From positions 29,052-93,051 of the forward strand of contig CAVIFY010000005.1 in the NCBI GenBank assembly GCA_963642245.1: a stretch of DNA of 64,000 nt. The letters are read 5' to 3'. Below the pieces are notes generated by a model, which was not told the origin of the DNA, ran no database searches, and saw nothing but the letters and a program-made list of their open reading frames with translations. A program made the position numbers and the translations under genes. Shown here piece after piece: positions 15,556 to 23,869 of this stretch; position 1 is the stretch's first letter; each line of letters opens with the position of its first letter. Source of the DNA: CAG-217 sp963642245. GTDB taxonomy: Bacteria > Bacillota > Clostridia > Oscillospirales > Acutalibacteraceae.

Positions 15556-15866
15556 ATAGCACTTTTGGTCCAAAATTGACATGGGCAGAAACTATGAGCG
15601 CTTTAGGTGTTACAAATAAAACGCTGGATTTTAATGTCACTAGAAATGTCAATTTGGAAAAACTTGGGCAGAATGCAAAAAGCGTTAAGAAAAGTAATGA
15701 AAACTGTTGGGGAGTCTTCGCTGACTCACAAGTGGCAGCGAAGACGCTAGCTGTAGCCCTAGGTGCAGAAAAAAATTGTGTGCCAATGGGCGTACAAGGC
15801 GGTTACCCTCATTATCACGACCGTAAACACGCTATACACATTTGGTATGGGCACAAATTAAAGTAA
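15547..15866 (+). pseudogene. Orphan C-terminal fragment of a toxin-like protein
   Basis: The frame is open back to the N gap (SLYSTFGPKLTWAETMSALG), so any start is lost; the TTG at 15576 is a poor start. About 105 residues end in PHYHDRKHAIHIWYG. That His-rich, aromatic tail on a compact domain is reminiscent of nuclease or other toxin domains at the C-termini of Rhs/LXG polymorphic toxins. The first residues (SLY) are read from the dispersed repeat itself, as expected for a tail detached from its parent and stranded beside a repeat. The gene 10 bases downstream could be its immunity partner. Similarity is from memory, not a search. Confidence 0.45.
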
Positions 15867-15876
15867 GGAGACTGCT

Positions 15877-16350
15877 ATGAAAAGATTGAACATTAACAAA
15901 TACTACTGTAACTGCTCCTACAGCTTAGATGAGCAAGAAGCGAATCAGCAGCACTATTGGTTCGACAAGAAACACTTTAAGATGATCGAACACAGAGGTC
16001 CGTGCGATATGTATGATGATAATCCGGATATTATCCCATTTCCTCATTTTATTCCAGAATCTCGATACAAAGATTTAGTGCGGGCTTTGAACAATCCGCA
16101 GGTAACCGAGTTCTTTAATGCGGCTAAGGATGAAGAAGATGTATATTTTCGCTATCGTGTGTTTATTGATCGAAATGGTTTGTCATTTACTGAGCAATAT
16201 AGGTTGAATCAAGATAAAGCAATTACCTTGATGAAATGGTGCAACGATCATGATATACCGTATAAATACCGCTCTGAAGCTCGCGGAACATATCTACAGT
16301 ACGATTATGATGATCTGGACGGTGAAATCTGGCAAATTCCGGATATGTAA
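15877..16350 (+). CDS. Hypothetical protein, possible immunity protein
   Basis: 157 residues, soluble, acidic (several Asp runs such as MYDDNPD and YDYDDLDGE). A segment FIPESRYKDLVRALNNP followed later by MKWCNDHDIPYKYR loosely matches the UPF0158 layout, in which a WCxxxGIxY motif closes the domain; the small protein at 58909-59325 has a clearer version. Start ATG 15877 has AAGGAG 7 bases upstream. It directly follows an orphan toxin-like tail, the usual place for an immunity gene. Function unproven. Confidence 0.6.
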   Translation: MKRLNINKYYCNCSYSLDEQEANQQHYWFDKKHFKMIEHRGPCDMYDDNPDIIPFPHFIPESRYKDLVRALNNPQVTEFFNAAKDEEDVYFRYRVFIDRNGLSFTEQYRLNQDKAITLMKWCNDHDIPYKYRSEARGTYLQYDYDDLDGEIWQIPDM

Positions 16351-16360
16351 AACAGGGTAA

Positions 16361-16380
16361 AACAGGGGACGGTTCCTTGT
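16361..16380 (+). repeat. Dispersed REP-like repeat, full copy
   Basis: AACAGGGGACGGTTCCTTGT, 11 bases behind the preceding stop codon; a truncated AACAGGG lies at 16351. Confidence 0.7.
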
Positions 16381-16492
16381 ATCGCAGAAGTAAGCTTAAT
16401 TAGGAATATGACGAATACAAATCCACAATTCAAATCGTCTTACCGCTTATTTTGGTAGGCAAAGACCTTTTCATAAGGAAGGTGACCAAATT

Positions 16493-17359
16493 ATGAGTGA
16501 ATCAAAGAAAAAAGCGATACGCAATAAAACAGCAAAAATTTTATACCCCATTTATACAGTACTCTTTGTCGGAGCGGCTGTCGTGTGCTATGCTCTGTTC
16601 CAAAATATGATGGCAAATTTTGAAGGCGTAAACAGCCAGCTTTCAAAGCTGTTTTGGCTGTTTGTTATGGCGATTGTCTTTCTTGTTTTCGCTGTCATTA
16701 CATTTGCTCATGCGCTGGCTGCGTATCTTTGCAAAGGAGAGCATGATTATCTTCGCATTTCATCTCAATGGGCACTTTTAGCTGCGATTTTTCTTTTCCC
16801 GCTGATGATCCTTTCCGCAGGAAGCATAGGCGATTATAAACATATCACCGGAGACAACCTGGATTCTTCTGTGAATACAGATAGCGGTTCTATGCGATTT
16901 TCAGATACGCAGGCGTTCTACAAGTTTTGTTTATCCGAGGATCCAAGTGATTATGGGAATTACGAGTTTGAACACAACAAATTCGGGTCTCTTGCATCGT
17001 TTACACAGAGCGTTGACACAATGGAAAATAAGTACACAAAAAATACAAGGCTGATCATTGGGTTTGCATATTGTAATTCGTCAATTCCCGCAATTTATGA
17101 TTGTATGTCGGTCGATCCTGCTGATTATACAACGGTAGAAAAATGCGACGGATATACGCTTTATTCCTCTGTTAGTAGAAATAAAGAAGATGGTGCCCTA
17201 TATTACGATTATGAACTTGTGATCCAAAATGGGCACTCTGCTTATTATTCGGATTGCACTGCTGTTGATTATAAAGGCGGATACAAAGACCAATTTGTAA
17301 AAAAGGCACTGGAAAATTATCAACTCATACTTCAGCAGGAGAAAGAGTTGCGTTCATGA
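16493..17359 (+). CDS. Paralogous 3-TM membrane protein family, copy B
   Basis: 288 residues. N-terminus MSESKKKAIRNKTAKILYP; three membrane segments (about 17-37, 50-77, 92-110); then a ~175-residue polar domain and a C-terminal helix (FVKKALENYQLILQQEKE). It is closest to copy A at 14635-15498, with nearly the same first 12 residues and an identical ribosome-site region (AAGGTGACCAAATT). The outside domain has diverged much more than the membrane part, as if membrane topology is conserved while an exposed surface varies. A dispersed repeat lies 110 bases upstream. Function unknown. Confidence 0.7.
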   Translation: MSESKKKAIRNKTAKILYPIYTVLFVGAAVVCYALFQNMMANFEGVNSQLSKLFWLFVMAIVFLVFAVITFAHALAAYLCKGEHDYLRISSQWALLAAIFLFPLMILSAGSIGDYKHITGDNLDSSVNTDSGSMRFSDTQAFYKFCLSEDPSDYGNYEFEHNKFGSLASFTQSVDTMENKYTKNTRLIIGFAYCNSSIPAIYDCMSVDPADYTTVEKCDGYTLYSSVSRNKEDGALYYDYELVIQNGHSAYYSDCTAVDYKGGYKDQFVKKALENYQLILQQEKELRS

Positions 17360-17523
17360 GCCGAAAACGGCTTTTTTCGCGCTATAATTAGATATTCTCT
17401 ATTTCATATTAAGGAAAAGTGTAGGCCGGGTGCACTATAAAGCAAGCCATATCCTCGTTTGCGAGCAAAATCAGGAATTATTCCCATCAAAGAATTATGG
17501 ACGCATAGGAGTTTAGGTAAGGT

Positions 17524-17991
17524 ATGACAGCAGAGTATATTGCGATTTTTGAAAGGTATTTGCGGTTCTTTGGCATTATTTATGGTGCCGGCTTACTAAT
17601 AATTCTTGTTGTTTTATGTATTACGCTATATAAAAATCGCAAAAAGGTGAAAAAAGAGAGATTGCGAGCCATTCGTTGGGAGGTATTGGTACTTGCTTTT
17701 GTCTTAATTTTGGGCGCTATTGAATCTGTTCCGGCAATTATAGATATGAAAACCGGGGACATATGTGAAGTTGATTATCAACGCGCGTATTATCAGCTCC
17801 AAGAAGATGAAGGATCTTTTATGCTTAGACCTATAAATGTGCGAGTAGTTGATAAGGAGGACGAGATTCGCCTATACGATACACACTTTGATTTTCCATA
17901 TGATATTAGAAATGGAACGATTGTTTATGGAAAGCACTCAAAAATCATCTTAGCCTATACCGGTAAGGTGATACATCAAGATCACTACTAA
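17524..17991 (+). CDS. Hypothetical membrane-anchored protein
   Basis: 155 residues. Two membrane segments (about 14-36, GIIYGAGLLIILVVLCITLY, and 51-70, VLVLAFVLILGAIESVPAI) are joined by a basic loop (KNRKKVKKERLRAIR). A ~85-residue polar C-terminal domain follows and includes IRLYDTHFDFPYDIRNG. Start ATG 17524 has an AGGTAAGGT site. It lies 165 bases behind copy B of the paralogous family. No family recognised. Confidence 0.6.
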   Translation: MTAEYIAIFERYLRFFGIIYGAGLLIILVVLCITLYKNRKKVKKERLRAIRWEVLVLAFVLILGAIESVPAIIDMKTGDICEVDYQRAYYQLQEDEGSFMLRPINVRVVDKEDEIRLYDTHFDFPYDIRNGTIVYGKHSKIILAYTGKVIHQDHY

Positions 17992-18030
17992 TTCAAAGGT
18001 TATGTTGGTCTTTCCATTACATATTTGATC

Positions 18031-18077
18031 AACGCGCGCGGTACTCCGCCCTTTCTTTTTCCATTTTTTTATAAAGA
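18031..18077 (-). repeat. Fragment of composite small-RNA repeat
   Basis: About 45 bases with GGTACTCCGCCCTTTCTTTT and flanks match the middle of the composite repeat (compare 2545-2590 and 20705-20750). Promoter and terminator parts are absent. Confidence 0.55.
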
Positions 18078-18130
18078 TATTTGAAATTGAGCCGATTCAC
18101 GAAAATGATGCAATATGAGGGTTGCTTGAT

Positions 18131-19024
18131 ATGACGAAGAGAAAAAAGACAGTATGGAGTCTAATCGCAATAGCGGTATTCATTTTACTTGTTGTATGCG
18201 CATATATGGTGTCCGTTCCCAAGCTCAATATTGTTTATGAGATGGACGAACACACATATTATCAGTCCTCAAGATCCATTTTTCGGCATGAGATTCAAGC
18301 AAATGGTTATGACCAGGTTAGCAATGTTTTGTTAAATGATAAAGAATGGTATGCGACTGCCCAAAAGGGCGATCATAGGTATTTTTTGTTCCATGACGAA
18401 GCGGCAGATACTACAATTTCTGTGCCTGATGAAGACCATACTTTCAGCAAAATTTATGCCTGTTTTATATACGATGGGCGATACACGGTCGAGTATGAAT
18501 ATGCAGACGGTGAGGAAGAAGCGACAAAGCGCATGCTTGTGTCTGTTGATTTCGAAAATAAGCAGCGAATTTCGATTGAATTGCCGCAGCAGTTGCTTGC
18601 CGGAAAAATTGTGTCTGACGGGCAAAGAATTTTTGGGACAGACAAGGATACTATTTATTTGCGCAACGAGGACAAATCGGTTGAGCGCATAACAAAGGGC
18701 AGCGATGTTATTTCTGTTGAGGATGAAGTGCTGTATTATGTCTTTAACGGAAAGTTGTGCCAATATGACCTGAATGCGCAGTCAAGTACACAGTGTCAAA
18801 ATGGCCCGGATCTTCTCGAGTACGATTTGATCGACCCGGAGTCATTTTACACCGTGCAAAACAAGTATTTTGTTGGGTGCAGGCTCGGCGTGTTTGATTA
18901 TAGCGATTCTGGTTCATTTCTTACTTATACGACGATCTATGATTTGCAACATGGAAAGAAGTATCTGTTTATTGGTAATTTGGGTAAAGCTGCCAAAAGC
19001 TTTCAGATATTCAATGCAGATTAG
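18131..19024 (+). CDS. Membrane-anchored extracytoplasmic protein, possibly beta-propeller-like
   Basis: 297 residues from ATG 18131, chosen because GAGGG sits nine bases upstream; a TTG three codons earlier is too close to it. One N-terminal membrane anchor (residues ~9-29, SLIAIAVFILLVVCAYMVSV) is followed by ~265 polar residues with repeated short beta-strand patterns (for example DGQRIFGTDKDTIYLRNEDK, then EDEVLYYVFNGKLCQYDLN). These resemble the repeats of secreted propeller-like proteins, though I cannot count blades reliably. The stop TAG is embedded in a dispersed repeat copy. Function unknown. Confidence 0.65.
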   Translation: MTKRKKTVWSLIAIAVFILLVVCAYMVSVPKLNIVYEMDEHTYYQSSRSIFRHEIQANGYDQVSNVLLNDKEWYATAQKGDHRYFLFHDEAADTTISVPDEDHTFSKIYACFIYDGRYTVEYEYADGEEEATKRMLVSVDFENKQRISIELPQQLLAGKIVSDGQRIFGTDKDTIYLRNEDKSVERITKGSDVISVEDEVLYYVFNGKLCQYDLNAQSSTQCQNGPDLLEYDLIDPESFYTVQNKYFVGCRLGVFDYSDSGSFLTYTTIYDLQHGKKYLFIGNLGKAAKSFQIFNAD

Positions 19025-19050
19025 AACAAGACAGGGGACAACTCCTTGTT
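19022..19050 (+). repeat. Dispersed REP-like repeat, variant copy
   Basis: TAGAACAAG then ACAGGGGACAACTCCTTGTT. The stop codon of the preceding gene forms its first three bases. Confidence 0.65.
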
Positions 19051-19079
19051 GGGCTTAAAATGAAAGGAGTAGTTCACAT

Positions 19080-19808
19080 ATGATTATTGAATTTGAATGT
19101 CATTCGAATTTATCCTGCGTTGTAACCATCGATGGCCAAGATCATATCATTGGTGCGCGTCAGTCCAAGCGCTTTGAATTTAATGGGGATCGTATCGCGT
19201 TCTCGTGCGCGCCAAATTGTGATAGTTATGTATCCAGCTTTTTTGGCTTAATTTCAATTTATCACACCTTTTCAACAAAGACAGATTGCACGATTCCTGC
19301 TAATGGCCATGAATTTTTGCGCGTAGTTTTGCAGGAAAAGACCGCAAAAGATGAACATCTAGCCAAGTACATATGGATAGAATCGACCTGTTCGCAAGAA
19401 AATGTGCAGGTAGAAAGCTATTGCGTTCGTGATGAAGCAGCTATGCGCGCTAAGATGGCTGCTGTTCAAAAGAGAGAGGATAGGGCTACTTTAGTTGCGA
19501 AAATCTTTGATGTTTTGCAAAGTATTGTGTATATAGCTGGCCCATTTGCATTTATTTTTGGTGGCGTTTGGATTGTGTCTGATTTTCGAACGGCCGCTAT
19601 GATTACAGTACCTATTTATGCAGTCGGTCTAATCGTCGCTTTTGTCATACGAGCATTGCTTTCTGCAGGAATTAAGCGTATAGATTCTACAATTGAGAGA
19701 AAGCCAAATCCCTTTAAGGACAAATCATCTTATTTCAAATCGGAGTACATTCGGTTCGTTATACGCCAATCAGAGTTGCCGACGCTTTTGCACAAGAAGC
19801 GGCGATAA
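19080..19808 (+). CDS. Hypothetical protein: N-terminal beta domain plus two TM segments, copy 1
   Basis: 242 residues. A ~120-residue polar N-terminal domain (starting MIIEFECHSNLSCVVTIDGQ) is followed by a charged helix (RAKMAAVQKREDRATLVAK). Two membrane segments (about 147-166, IVYIAGPFAFIFGGVWIVSD, and 172-195) and a short basic tail complete it. The neighbour at 19900-20574 has the same order of parts: short beta repeats opening with a sequence of the type IVLHADKNREYEYAVDGG, then two membrane segments. The pair therefore looks duplicated and diverged. Start ATG 19080 has AAGGAG eleven bases upstream. No named family. Confidence 0.62.
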   Translation: MIIEFECHSNLSCVVTIDGQDHIIGARQSKRFEFNGDRIAFSCAPNCDSYVSSFFGLISIYHTFSTKTDCTIPANGHEFLRVVLQEKTAKDEHLAKYIWIESTCSQENVQVESYCVRDEAAMRAKMAAVQKREDRATLVAKIFDVLQSIVYIAGPFAFIFGGVWIVSDFRTAAMITVPIYAVGLIVAFVIRALLSAGIKRIDSTIERKPNPFKDKSSYFKSEYIRFVIRQSELPTLLHKKRR

Positions 19809-19899
19809 AAGGGCATGGAATGCCGGCACGCCAACCCGGTAGATTTCCGGTGTAGATGAAGACTGTGTTTCAGGAGCGCAACACAGATAGGGTGACCTT

Positions 19900-20574
19900 A
19901 TGCAAATTGTATTACACGCGGATAAAAATCGAGAATATGAATATGCAGTAGACGGTGGCTGCTCGAAAGAAATTACTATAAAGAAAAGAACGACCTTGCG
20001 TGTGCCGGACGGTTCAAATGCCTTGGTATTTCGCCAAGCCGGTTTTGGTAAGAAACAAAATATCTTCTTTTTGGCCTTAATCTCTTTCGTACTGGCTTTT
20101 TTGGAAAGTCAAGATCATGAAGATAAGGGGTATTTTGCCTCTTTTTACAATTTTGCGAACGACTGCTTTGTTGCCGATTTTGATGTTGAATTGAAATCAG
20201 CACAAGCGGCCGATTTGGAAATATACAACGAACAAATCCGGTTGGATAAATTCACCTATACAGTCTGGAAATCGGAAACATGCCATGTTGATAACAAGAC
20301 CCCGCGCAAAGCGCTTTGGGACAGCTTTGTTCAGTTATCTTGCTTTTGGTCATCTGTATTTATCCTACCAACAGCAGCGGCACTAATATGTACAGTCATT
20401 GCATACACACGCACGCACCAGGTTTGGGATTTGGGTATCGCATTATTGGCGTTTTTTATTCTGACTTTTGTACTGCTAATGATCGTATTTACGGTCCAGT
20501 ATGAGCGTGTGCGAAAGCAAATGGATAGAGTAGAACAGGATAGGGCAGATGACGGCCCACGCTACAAAGAATGA
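19900..20574 (+). CDS. Hypothetical protein: N-terminal beta domain plus two TM segments, copy 2
   Basis: 224 residues. An N-terminal polar domain opens MQIVLHADKNREYEYAVDGG and contains a hydrophobic patch near residue 52 (IFFLALISFVLAFLES). Two C-terminal membrane segments lie at about 150-170 and 178-203. A charged tail (YERVRKQMDRVEQDRADD) follows. Start ATG 19900 has a GGGTGA site. The last codons run through a degenerate copy of the dispersed repeat (TAGAACAGG at 20531 read in another frame), suggesting that repeat insertion reshaped the 3' end. Same architecture as the gene at 19080. Confidence 0.6.
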   Translation: MQIVLHADKNREYEYAVDGGCSKEITIKKRTTLRVPDGSNALVFRQAGFGKKQNIFFLALISFVLAFLESQDHEDKGYFASFYNFANDCFVADFDVELKSAQAADLEIYNEQIRLDKFTYTVWKSETCHVDNKTPRKALWDSFVQLSCFWSSVFILPTAAALICTVIAYTRTHQVWDLGIALLAFFILTFVLLMIVFTVQYERVRKQMDRVEQDRADDGPRYKE

Positions 20575-20591
20575 CAGGTTGCTCTCTTTTG

Positions 20592-20779
20592 CGTATAAGA
20601 AAAGAGCAGGCCGTGAGACCTGCTCTTCCCCGCACCGAATGGTGCAGGTCGGGTGTATGGAGTGCGCGCACGAAAGAGAGAGAAAAATTAGTAAAAAAGA
20701 GAGAAAACGCGCACGGTACGCCACCCTTTCCTTTTCATTTCCCTTTTCGGGTGTCGAACGACTGTCTAATCAATCGTTC
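20592..20779 (-). ncRNA. Candidate small RNA, copy 2 of composite repeat
   Basis: Second copy of the element at 2428-2614. The minus strand has TTGACA-17-TAACAT (20787-20815), about 188 nt and a terminator with the same perfect 9-bp stem (20602-20627) followed by TTTCTTA. The stem-loop next to it reads GCACC-GAAT-GGTGC here and GCACCG-TT-CGGTGC in copy 1, so the loop changed but pairing was kept. Reading frames are not conserved between the copies. The two copies lie 18 kb apart, near the outer parts of the accessory region. Function unknown. Confidence 0.5.
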
Positions 20780-20786
20780 TGTGTAT

Positions 20787-20815
20787 ATGTTACACATATT
20801 CGGCGTAATTGTCAA
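20787..20815 (-). promoter_or_regulatory. Promoter of candidate small RNA copy 2
   Basis: Minus strand TTGACA (20810-20815), 17-base spacer, TAACAT (20787-20792). The -10 area again lies in an inverted repeat, GTGTA-TATGT-TACAC. Confidence 0.6.
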
Positions 20816-20924
20816 TACTATTCGCATAATTTTTTGGAAAATATTGGAACATTTTTCACAAACACTATGAATATCTTTGAATTCCGCGGGAGAGCAGAAA
20901 GAAAATTTGCAGGCAGGTGATGAG

Positions 20925-21302
20925 ATGAAAGGCAGATTTTTTGATATTTTTAACATTGCAGCCACGGCTGTTCTGATCCTCGCCGGGGTGCTGGATGTTG
21001 TCAAAGGGCTGGAGATTTTCGACTATGTGTATTTTGCCGTGATTTTAGTAGTTGCGGTGTACACCCTATGGCGCATTGTGAAAGAGAAAAGCAAAAATTG
21101 GTATCACATTCTTTTTGTGTTCCTGCTGATTTTTGTAACCGGGCTGGCCGGTTGCTCCGCTTTTTATCCGCAGGTGCTTGAAAGACATTCCGGCTTATGC
21201 TCTGCGATAAAATACGCTACATACGGTGCATATTTGGTTATCTTTTTATATACAGATCGGCAAGACGAGAATCGGCAGCAGGACGATGGAGGAGTTGTAT
21301 GA
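20925..21302 (+). CDS. Hypothetical membrane protein
   Basis: 125 residues from ATG 20925, preferred over an upstream in-frame ATG at 20877 because GGCAGGTGATGAG precedes it. Four hydrophobic segments: about 7-24 (FNIAATAVLILAGVLDVV), 30-50 (YVYFAVILVVAVYTLW), 58-75 (YHILFVFLLIFVTGLAGC) and 92-107. No family recognised. The stop overlaps the next start by four bases (ATGA), so it is translationally coupled to the following lipoprotein. Confidence 0.65.
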   Translation: MKGRFFDIFNIAATAVLILAGVLDVVKGLEIFDYVYFAVILVVAVYTLWRIVKEKSKNWYHILFVFLLIFVTGLAGCSAFYPQVLERHSGLCSAIKYATYGAYLVIFLYTDRQDENRQQDDGGVV

Positions 21303-21814
21303 AAATCAAGAGGATTTTGCGAATGAGCTTGGTTATTATCTGCGTGGCTGTTCTTTTTTGCGGCTGCAAGAACACAATCCAAGCAATGTGTAAAGAAACT
21401 GAAAAGCACTTGTCGATCATCGTAACTTATTCCGGTGAGGTCAAGCAAAGCGAGATGGATACTTTTTTGACCCCGAATGTTTATCCCAGAGCGGAGGATC
21501 AAAAGGCGGTTTTCTTTACATTCCACTTTGACAATCAAACTGACATTTCCTTTTCTAATTTTGAATTGCAGGATATTCAGACTGATGAAGTCTACATTGA
21601 CCACGCTTTTGTGTACAGCGAGGGTCCCTGCCGTATTGAAGCCGGACAAAAGAAAGAAGTCCGGGTCTTTGCGTATGTGAATAAGAATATGACTGATGTT
21701 GACCTGCAAAAATGGGCAGGCTGGCATACCTTTACTTATACTTTTCGGGTGGATCAGACGGATCAAAGCATTACGCTAAAGTACATTGGCACCGGCACAC
21801 AGGTGCGGGAATAG
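21299..21814 (+). CDS. Putative lipoprotein, unknown function
   Basis: 171 residues from ATG 21299, chosen for the ATGA overlap with the preceding gene and GGAGGAG just upstream. A signal segment MKIKRILRMSLVIICVAVLFCGC ends in a likely lipobox with Cys near residue 23. The rest reads as a beta-sandwich-like domain (VFFTFHFDNQTDISFSNFEL, later FAYVNKNMTDVDLQKWAGW), comparable to DUF4352-type lipoprotein domains, but this is only an impression. It ends 23 bases before copy C of the 3-TM family, so these genes probably share a transcript. Confidence 0.7.
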   Translation: MKIKRILRMSLVIICVAVLFCGCKNTIQAMCKETEKHLSIIVTYSGEVKQSEMDTFLTPNVYPRAEDQKAVFFTFHFDNQTDISFSNFELQDIQTDEVYIDHAFVYSEGPCRIEAGQKKEVRVFAYVNKNMTDVDLQKWAGWHTFTYTFRVDQTDQSITLKYIGTGTQVRE

Positions 21815-21837
21815 AGAAAATGAGGAGGGGAGAGCAA

Positions 21838-22698
21838 GTGGAAGAAGTTAAGAAAAGAACAACGAGAAATAAAACAGCAAGGATTTTATACACCATTTAC
21901 TTTGTTTTGTTTGCAGGATTGGCCGCAGGATGTTATGTAGTGATCGATCGCGCTTACATACAGATCGATGTTGATGTTTGCAGCTTTCCTACCATGGTGA
22001 TTTATTGGTTAGGTGTGGGTCTGCTGTTTTACGGTATTTTGGCAGCAGCCGCGCTTGTTCACGCCATTGTATCTTACTGCGCAAAGCAAGAACACAATTA
22101 TCTGCGTATATCCAGCAAATGGGCGCTACTGGTCGTGATGATCATAACGCCCCTGTTGGTTCCGATTGCAAGCCATGTAGGCAATGTGAATTTTATCAAT
22201 GATGCACGCAAAGCGGAATCCGGTGAAAGCGCGTATGCGCCGAACAGCTCTGTCCGGTTTGACGAGTATGCCTACTCCGATAGTAAGACGGATGAAGGTA
22301 GTATAGTGGGCGTAAAGAACAATTTTGCTATGGTAGTGGATGTGTACCAGGATTTGAAAGAGCGCAATTTATTTGAAGCCAACTTTCGCTATTCAAAATT
22401 CCCGGTCGTATTCCGAAAAATGGAAACATTAGGCGATACGGATTTGATAAAGCCATCCGGCGATGATCGAGTATCAAAGCAAACGGGAGACGATTATGCA
22501 CTATACATACGCTATTCACCGGAAACGGAAGATGAGTCGGAACACACCACGCTTTCTCTTGTGGTGCAGGCAGACTGTTCTTATTTCCTTGCAGAGTTAG
22601 AAACATACAATAAAGTGGGCGAAAAAGAGAAAAAACAATTTGTAGAGAAAAGCCAAAGCATCTATAAGGCGTTTCTTGCCACCGCAGAAAGTCACTGA
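21838..22698 (+). CDS. Paralogous 3-TM membrane protein family, copy C
   Basis: 286 residues. The GTG at 21838 is chosen because AGGAGG lies nine bases upstream. It also makes the N-terminus VEEVKKRTTRNKTARILY align residue for residue with copies A and B. Three membrane segments (about 17-38, 52-80, 92-112) precede a ~170-residue polar domain with the short motif SYFLAE near its end. Compared with the other copies the membrane part is well kept and the polar part strongly diverged. It is separated from copy B by about 4.5 kb of other accessory genes. Confidence 0.7.
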   Translation: MEEVKKRTTRNKTARILYTIYFVLFAGLAAGCYVVIDRAYIQIDVDVCSFPTMVIYWLGVGLLFYGILAAAALVHAIVSYCAKQEHNYLRISSKWALLVVMIITPLLVPIASHVGNVNFINDARKAESGESAYAPNSSVRFDEYAYSDSKTDEGSIVGVKNNFAMVVDVYQDLKERNLFEANFRYSKFPVVFRKMETLGDTDLIKPSGDDRVSKQTGDDYALYIRYSPETEDESEHTTLSLVVQADCSYFLAELETYNKVGEKEKKQFVEKSQSIYKAFLATAESH

Positions 22699-22780
22699 TC
22701 TGTGGCAACAAAATATGGAGGCTTCATAGCAATATGTAGTTTTTTTCCATCCTGATGCTCAGGTGAAAGGTACGGACAAA

Positions 22781-23576
22781 ATGAAAGTGAAACTGCGCGC
22801 GCATCACATTATTTTATTAGGCATAGCCGGTGTAACGATTATACTGCTTACAGTATTTTCTATATGGAACTACGCTGTCGGGCATCAGGTGAAGGAGTAC
22901 CGGCAGGGCGGCACGGTGACCCGGGTGGAATACAACGGCAGCAGCTACTATCCCATGGACGGGCTCACCGGCGAATACTGCAATTTTATTACCGATCAGC
23001 GGGTCGGCTACAAGCCGCGGGTGCTGCATTCTCGCGCCTATTACACGCTGGAGAATGACCCGAACGGCGACTATCTGTACTGCGCTGCCTTTCGGGACCA
23101 TATTCTGTACACCCGGCTTTCCGCCCGGAGCATGGACCAAATGAGCCAAAACCGGATCACTTCCGTTTTGATCAGTCCCAGCGGCGGAGAAACCAAGGAG
23201 CAATTTGTCACAGACCCGGAAGCGGTGACTTACTGCGCCGCACTGAAAGAGGAAAAGTACCGGGAGGTCCAGGACGGGGAACAGTCCGGCATAGATTATG
23301 ACNNNNNNNNNNGATTATGACGATCCCATTGCCAAAAAGGAAGAATACCCGGGGGCAAAGACTTTTCAGAAAAACACCAACACCGGTTGGTACACCCTGT
23401 ATTTTGCCTACGATAACGCGCCGATCTGCGGCACGGCGTTCGTGATCGTGGCGGAATACGACGGCGTATTTTATGTAGAAAGGGAAATTACAGACCGCGC
23501 CTTTACCGGTACGCCTGTGGACTGCCCGGCGCTGGAAAAGGCCTGCCGTTCCTTGCCCCAAAACGCAGCGGTTTGA
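22781..23576 (+). CDS. Membrane-anchored protein, one gene split by an assembly gap
   Basis: The gap at 23303-23312 is flanked on both sides by the same nine bases GATTATGAC. Collapsing the gap and one repeat restores one frame reading ...SGIDYDDPIAKKEE..., giving a protein of about 258 residues. The raw window shows two broken frames instead. There is one N-terminal membrane segment (about residues 10-30) and an outside domain with regular strands (FVIVAEYDGVFYVEREI). Start ATG 22781 follows GAAAGG. From about base 22860 the gene is GC-rich like the core genome, whereas its first 80 bases are AT-rich, so it straddles the border of the accessory region. Function unknown. Confidence 0.65.
23303..23312. 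other. Assembly gap (10 N) with duplicated flanks
   Basis: 10 N flanked by GATTATGAC on each side, a typical sign of two contigs joined without merging their overlap. Confidence 0.98.
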
Positions 23577-23605
23577 CAGGGAAAATATCTCGGTACAAAT
23601 AGAAA

Positions 23606-23653
23606 AAAGGAAAGGACCCGGTGACAGCCGTTTGACTGCCGCCGGGTCCTTTG
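23606..23653. terminator. Bidirectional terminator
   Basis: Arms AAGGACCCGG / CCGGGTCCTT with a ~20-base loop that contains a smaller hairpin (ACAGCCG/TGACTGCCG area). A-rich on the left and T-rich on the right, between converging genes. Confidence 0.75.
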
Positions 23654-23656
23654 GGT

Positions 23657-23827
23657 TTACCGTGACTTGCGGTGAATGGTGCGTATTTCCGTGATATCGC
23701 CCCGGTCGTCCTTAATGCCCAGTGCGATCTCCTGGATACGCTGGTTGGCGTTTTCGTCCTCGAAATGCGCCTCGATAATGACGAACGCCTGATTTTCATA
23801 CAAGTCTTTTGTGTTGATCAATTCCAT
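23657..23827 (-). CDS. Small 56-residue protein, unknown
   Basis: Open frame of 56 residues, MELINTKDLYENQAFVIIEA at the start and ITEIRTIHRKSR at the end, with balanced codon use like the GC-rich core genes. AGAAAGGA sits right before the ATG, so the TTG two codons in is an alternative start. It has its own TTGACA-17-TACCAT promoter whose -10 box is covered by a perfect 16-bp palindrome (23870-23885), and the bidirectional terminator follows. Promoter, operator, ribosome site, frame and terminator together make a complete small transcription unit. No family recognised. Confidence 0.55.
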   Translation of the reverse strand: MELINTKDLYENQAFVIIEAHFEDENANQRIQEIALGIKDDRGDITEIRTIHRKSR

Positions 23828-23869
23828 TCCTTTCTGATCCTTTCTTTTTAATTTTTATAAAACAAACTC

